Of a stretch of 40,000 bases of DNA, positions 39,679-40,000 are shown in pieces. Source of the stretch: Oscillospiraceae bacterium (GTDB lineage: Bacteria > Bacillota > Clostridia > Oscillospirales > Oscillospiraceae); NCBI GenBank assembly GCA_020025295.1, contig JAHHSJ010000013.1, positions 1-40,000 of the forward strand, in the 5' to 3' direction. The notes beneath the pieces were generated by a model. It was not told where the DNA came from. It worked only from the letters and a program-made list of their open reading frames with translations, and searched no databases. The translations under genes were made by a program, and so were the position numbers. Each line of letters opens with the position of its first letter. The stretch's first letter is position 1.

Positions 39679-40000
39679 GTGTTTAGAGGTAAGAAATATC
39701 AGAATAGCGCTAAGCTGATCGAAAAGAGCGCTGCTTACGAGCCCTCTGAGGCTATGGATCTGGTCGTCAAGACCGCTTCCGCTAAGTTCGACGAGACTGT
39801 CGAGCTGCATGTGCGTCTGGGTGTCGACTCCCGTCATGCTGACCAGCAGGTCCGTGGCGCCATCGTCCTGCCCAACGGCACCGGCAAGTCTGTCCGCGTC
39901 CTGGTGTTCGCGAAGGGCGACAAGGCTGACGCTGCCCGCGCTGCAGGCGCTGACTATGTCGGCGATATGGATCTGGTTGAGAAGATCCAGAAGGAAAACT
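39679..40000 (+). CDS. rplA: 50S ribosomal protein L1, 5' part (cut by window end)
   Basis: The first 107 codons of L1 from a GTG start at 39679 with AAGGAGG 9 nt upstream. MFRGKKYQNSAKLIEKSAAY, the VELHVRLGVDSRHADQQVRG segment (about 40-59) and GTGKSVRVLVFAKGDKA identify it. The 3' end lies beyond the window. Confidence 0.96.
   Translation, partial: MFRGKKYQNSAKLIEKSAAYEPSEAMDLVVKTASAKFDETVELHVRLGVDSRHADQQVRGAIVLPNGTGKSVRVLVFAKGDKADAARAAGADYVGDMDLVEKIQKEN

Overview
The window looks like a chromosomal segment of an anaerobic, mid-GC Firmicute, most likely a clostridial (Oscillospiraceae-like) gut bacterium. This is inferred from a complete Rnf operon in the order C-D-G-E-A-B, clostridial-type families (DUF951, DUF6132, Gx transporter, DUF134 with NifX and MinD-ferredoxin proteins), strong AGGAGG ribosome binding sites, and the rpmG-secE-nusG-rplK-rplA order. 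I see no transposase, phage gene, CRISPR array, tRNA or rRNA. Two genes are cut by the window edges: an alanine racemase on the left and rplA on the right.

Left part (1-5 kb): the alanine racemase 3' end, a YhcC-type radical SAM protein, a three-domain Xaa-Pro aminopeptidase and an iron-dependent alcohol dehydrogenase, mostly separated by clear hairpin terminators. From 4.9 to 11.8 kb a minus-strand operon encodes the Rnf ferredoxin:NAD+ oxidoreductase/ion pump (rnfCDGEAB), the flavin transferase ApbE that flavinylates RnfG and RnfD, a NusG-II-domain protein and a Gx-type membrane protein. From 12.1 to 15.7 kb there is a membrane-lipid neighbourhood: a diacylglycerol glycosyltransferase and plsY on the minus strand, facing a divergent cardiolipin synthase.

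From 15.8 to 23.7 kb there is a less familiar catabolic locus: five minus-strand genes (a carbamoyltransferase with an altered ornithine site, a YfcC transporter, an arginine-deiminase/DDAH-type hydrolase, a D-2-hydroxyacid dehydrogenase and a YjiH-type membrane protein) divergent from a PucR-type regulator. The shared intergenic region holds two promoters and a 14-bp direct repeat spaced 32 bp. I infer breakdown of a guanidino or ureido compound; the substrate is unknown.

From 23.7 to 30.3 kb there is a redox and metal-cofactor locus: a Crp/Fnr regulator divergent from DUF134, NifX, two MinD-like ATPases with inserted ferredoxin domains and a second NifX. Then follow thioredoxin, thioredoxin reductase, a DUF6132 protein, CcdA and a TlpA/ResA-like lumenal thioredoxin, which together could carry reducing power from NADPH to the outside of the membrane.

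The right end is housekeeping: DUF951, an S1-domain protein, rarA, glyA, nth, queH, a Nudix CoA pyrophosphatase, a YgjP-like metalloprotease, a GNAT acetyltransferase, ruvX, and the start of the secE-nusG-L11-L1 operon, preceded by a 240-nt structured leader ending in a terminator-like hairpin with seven Ts just before rpmG.
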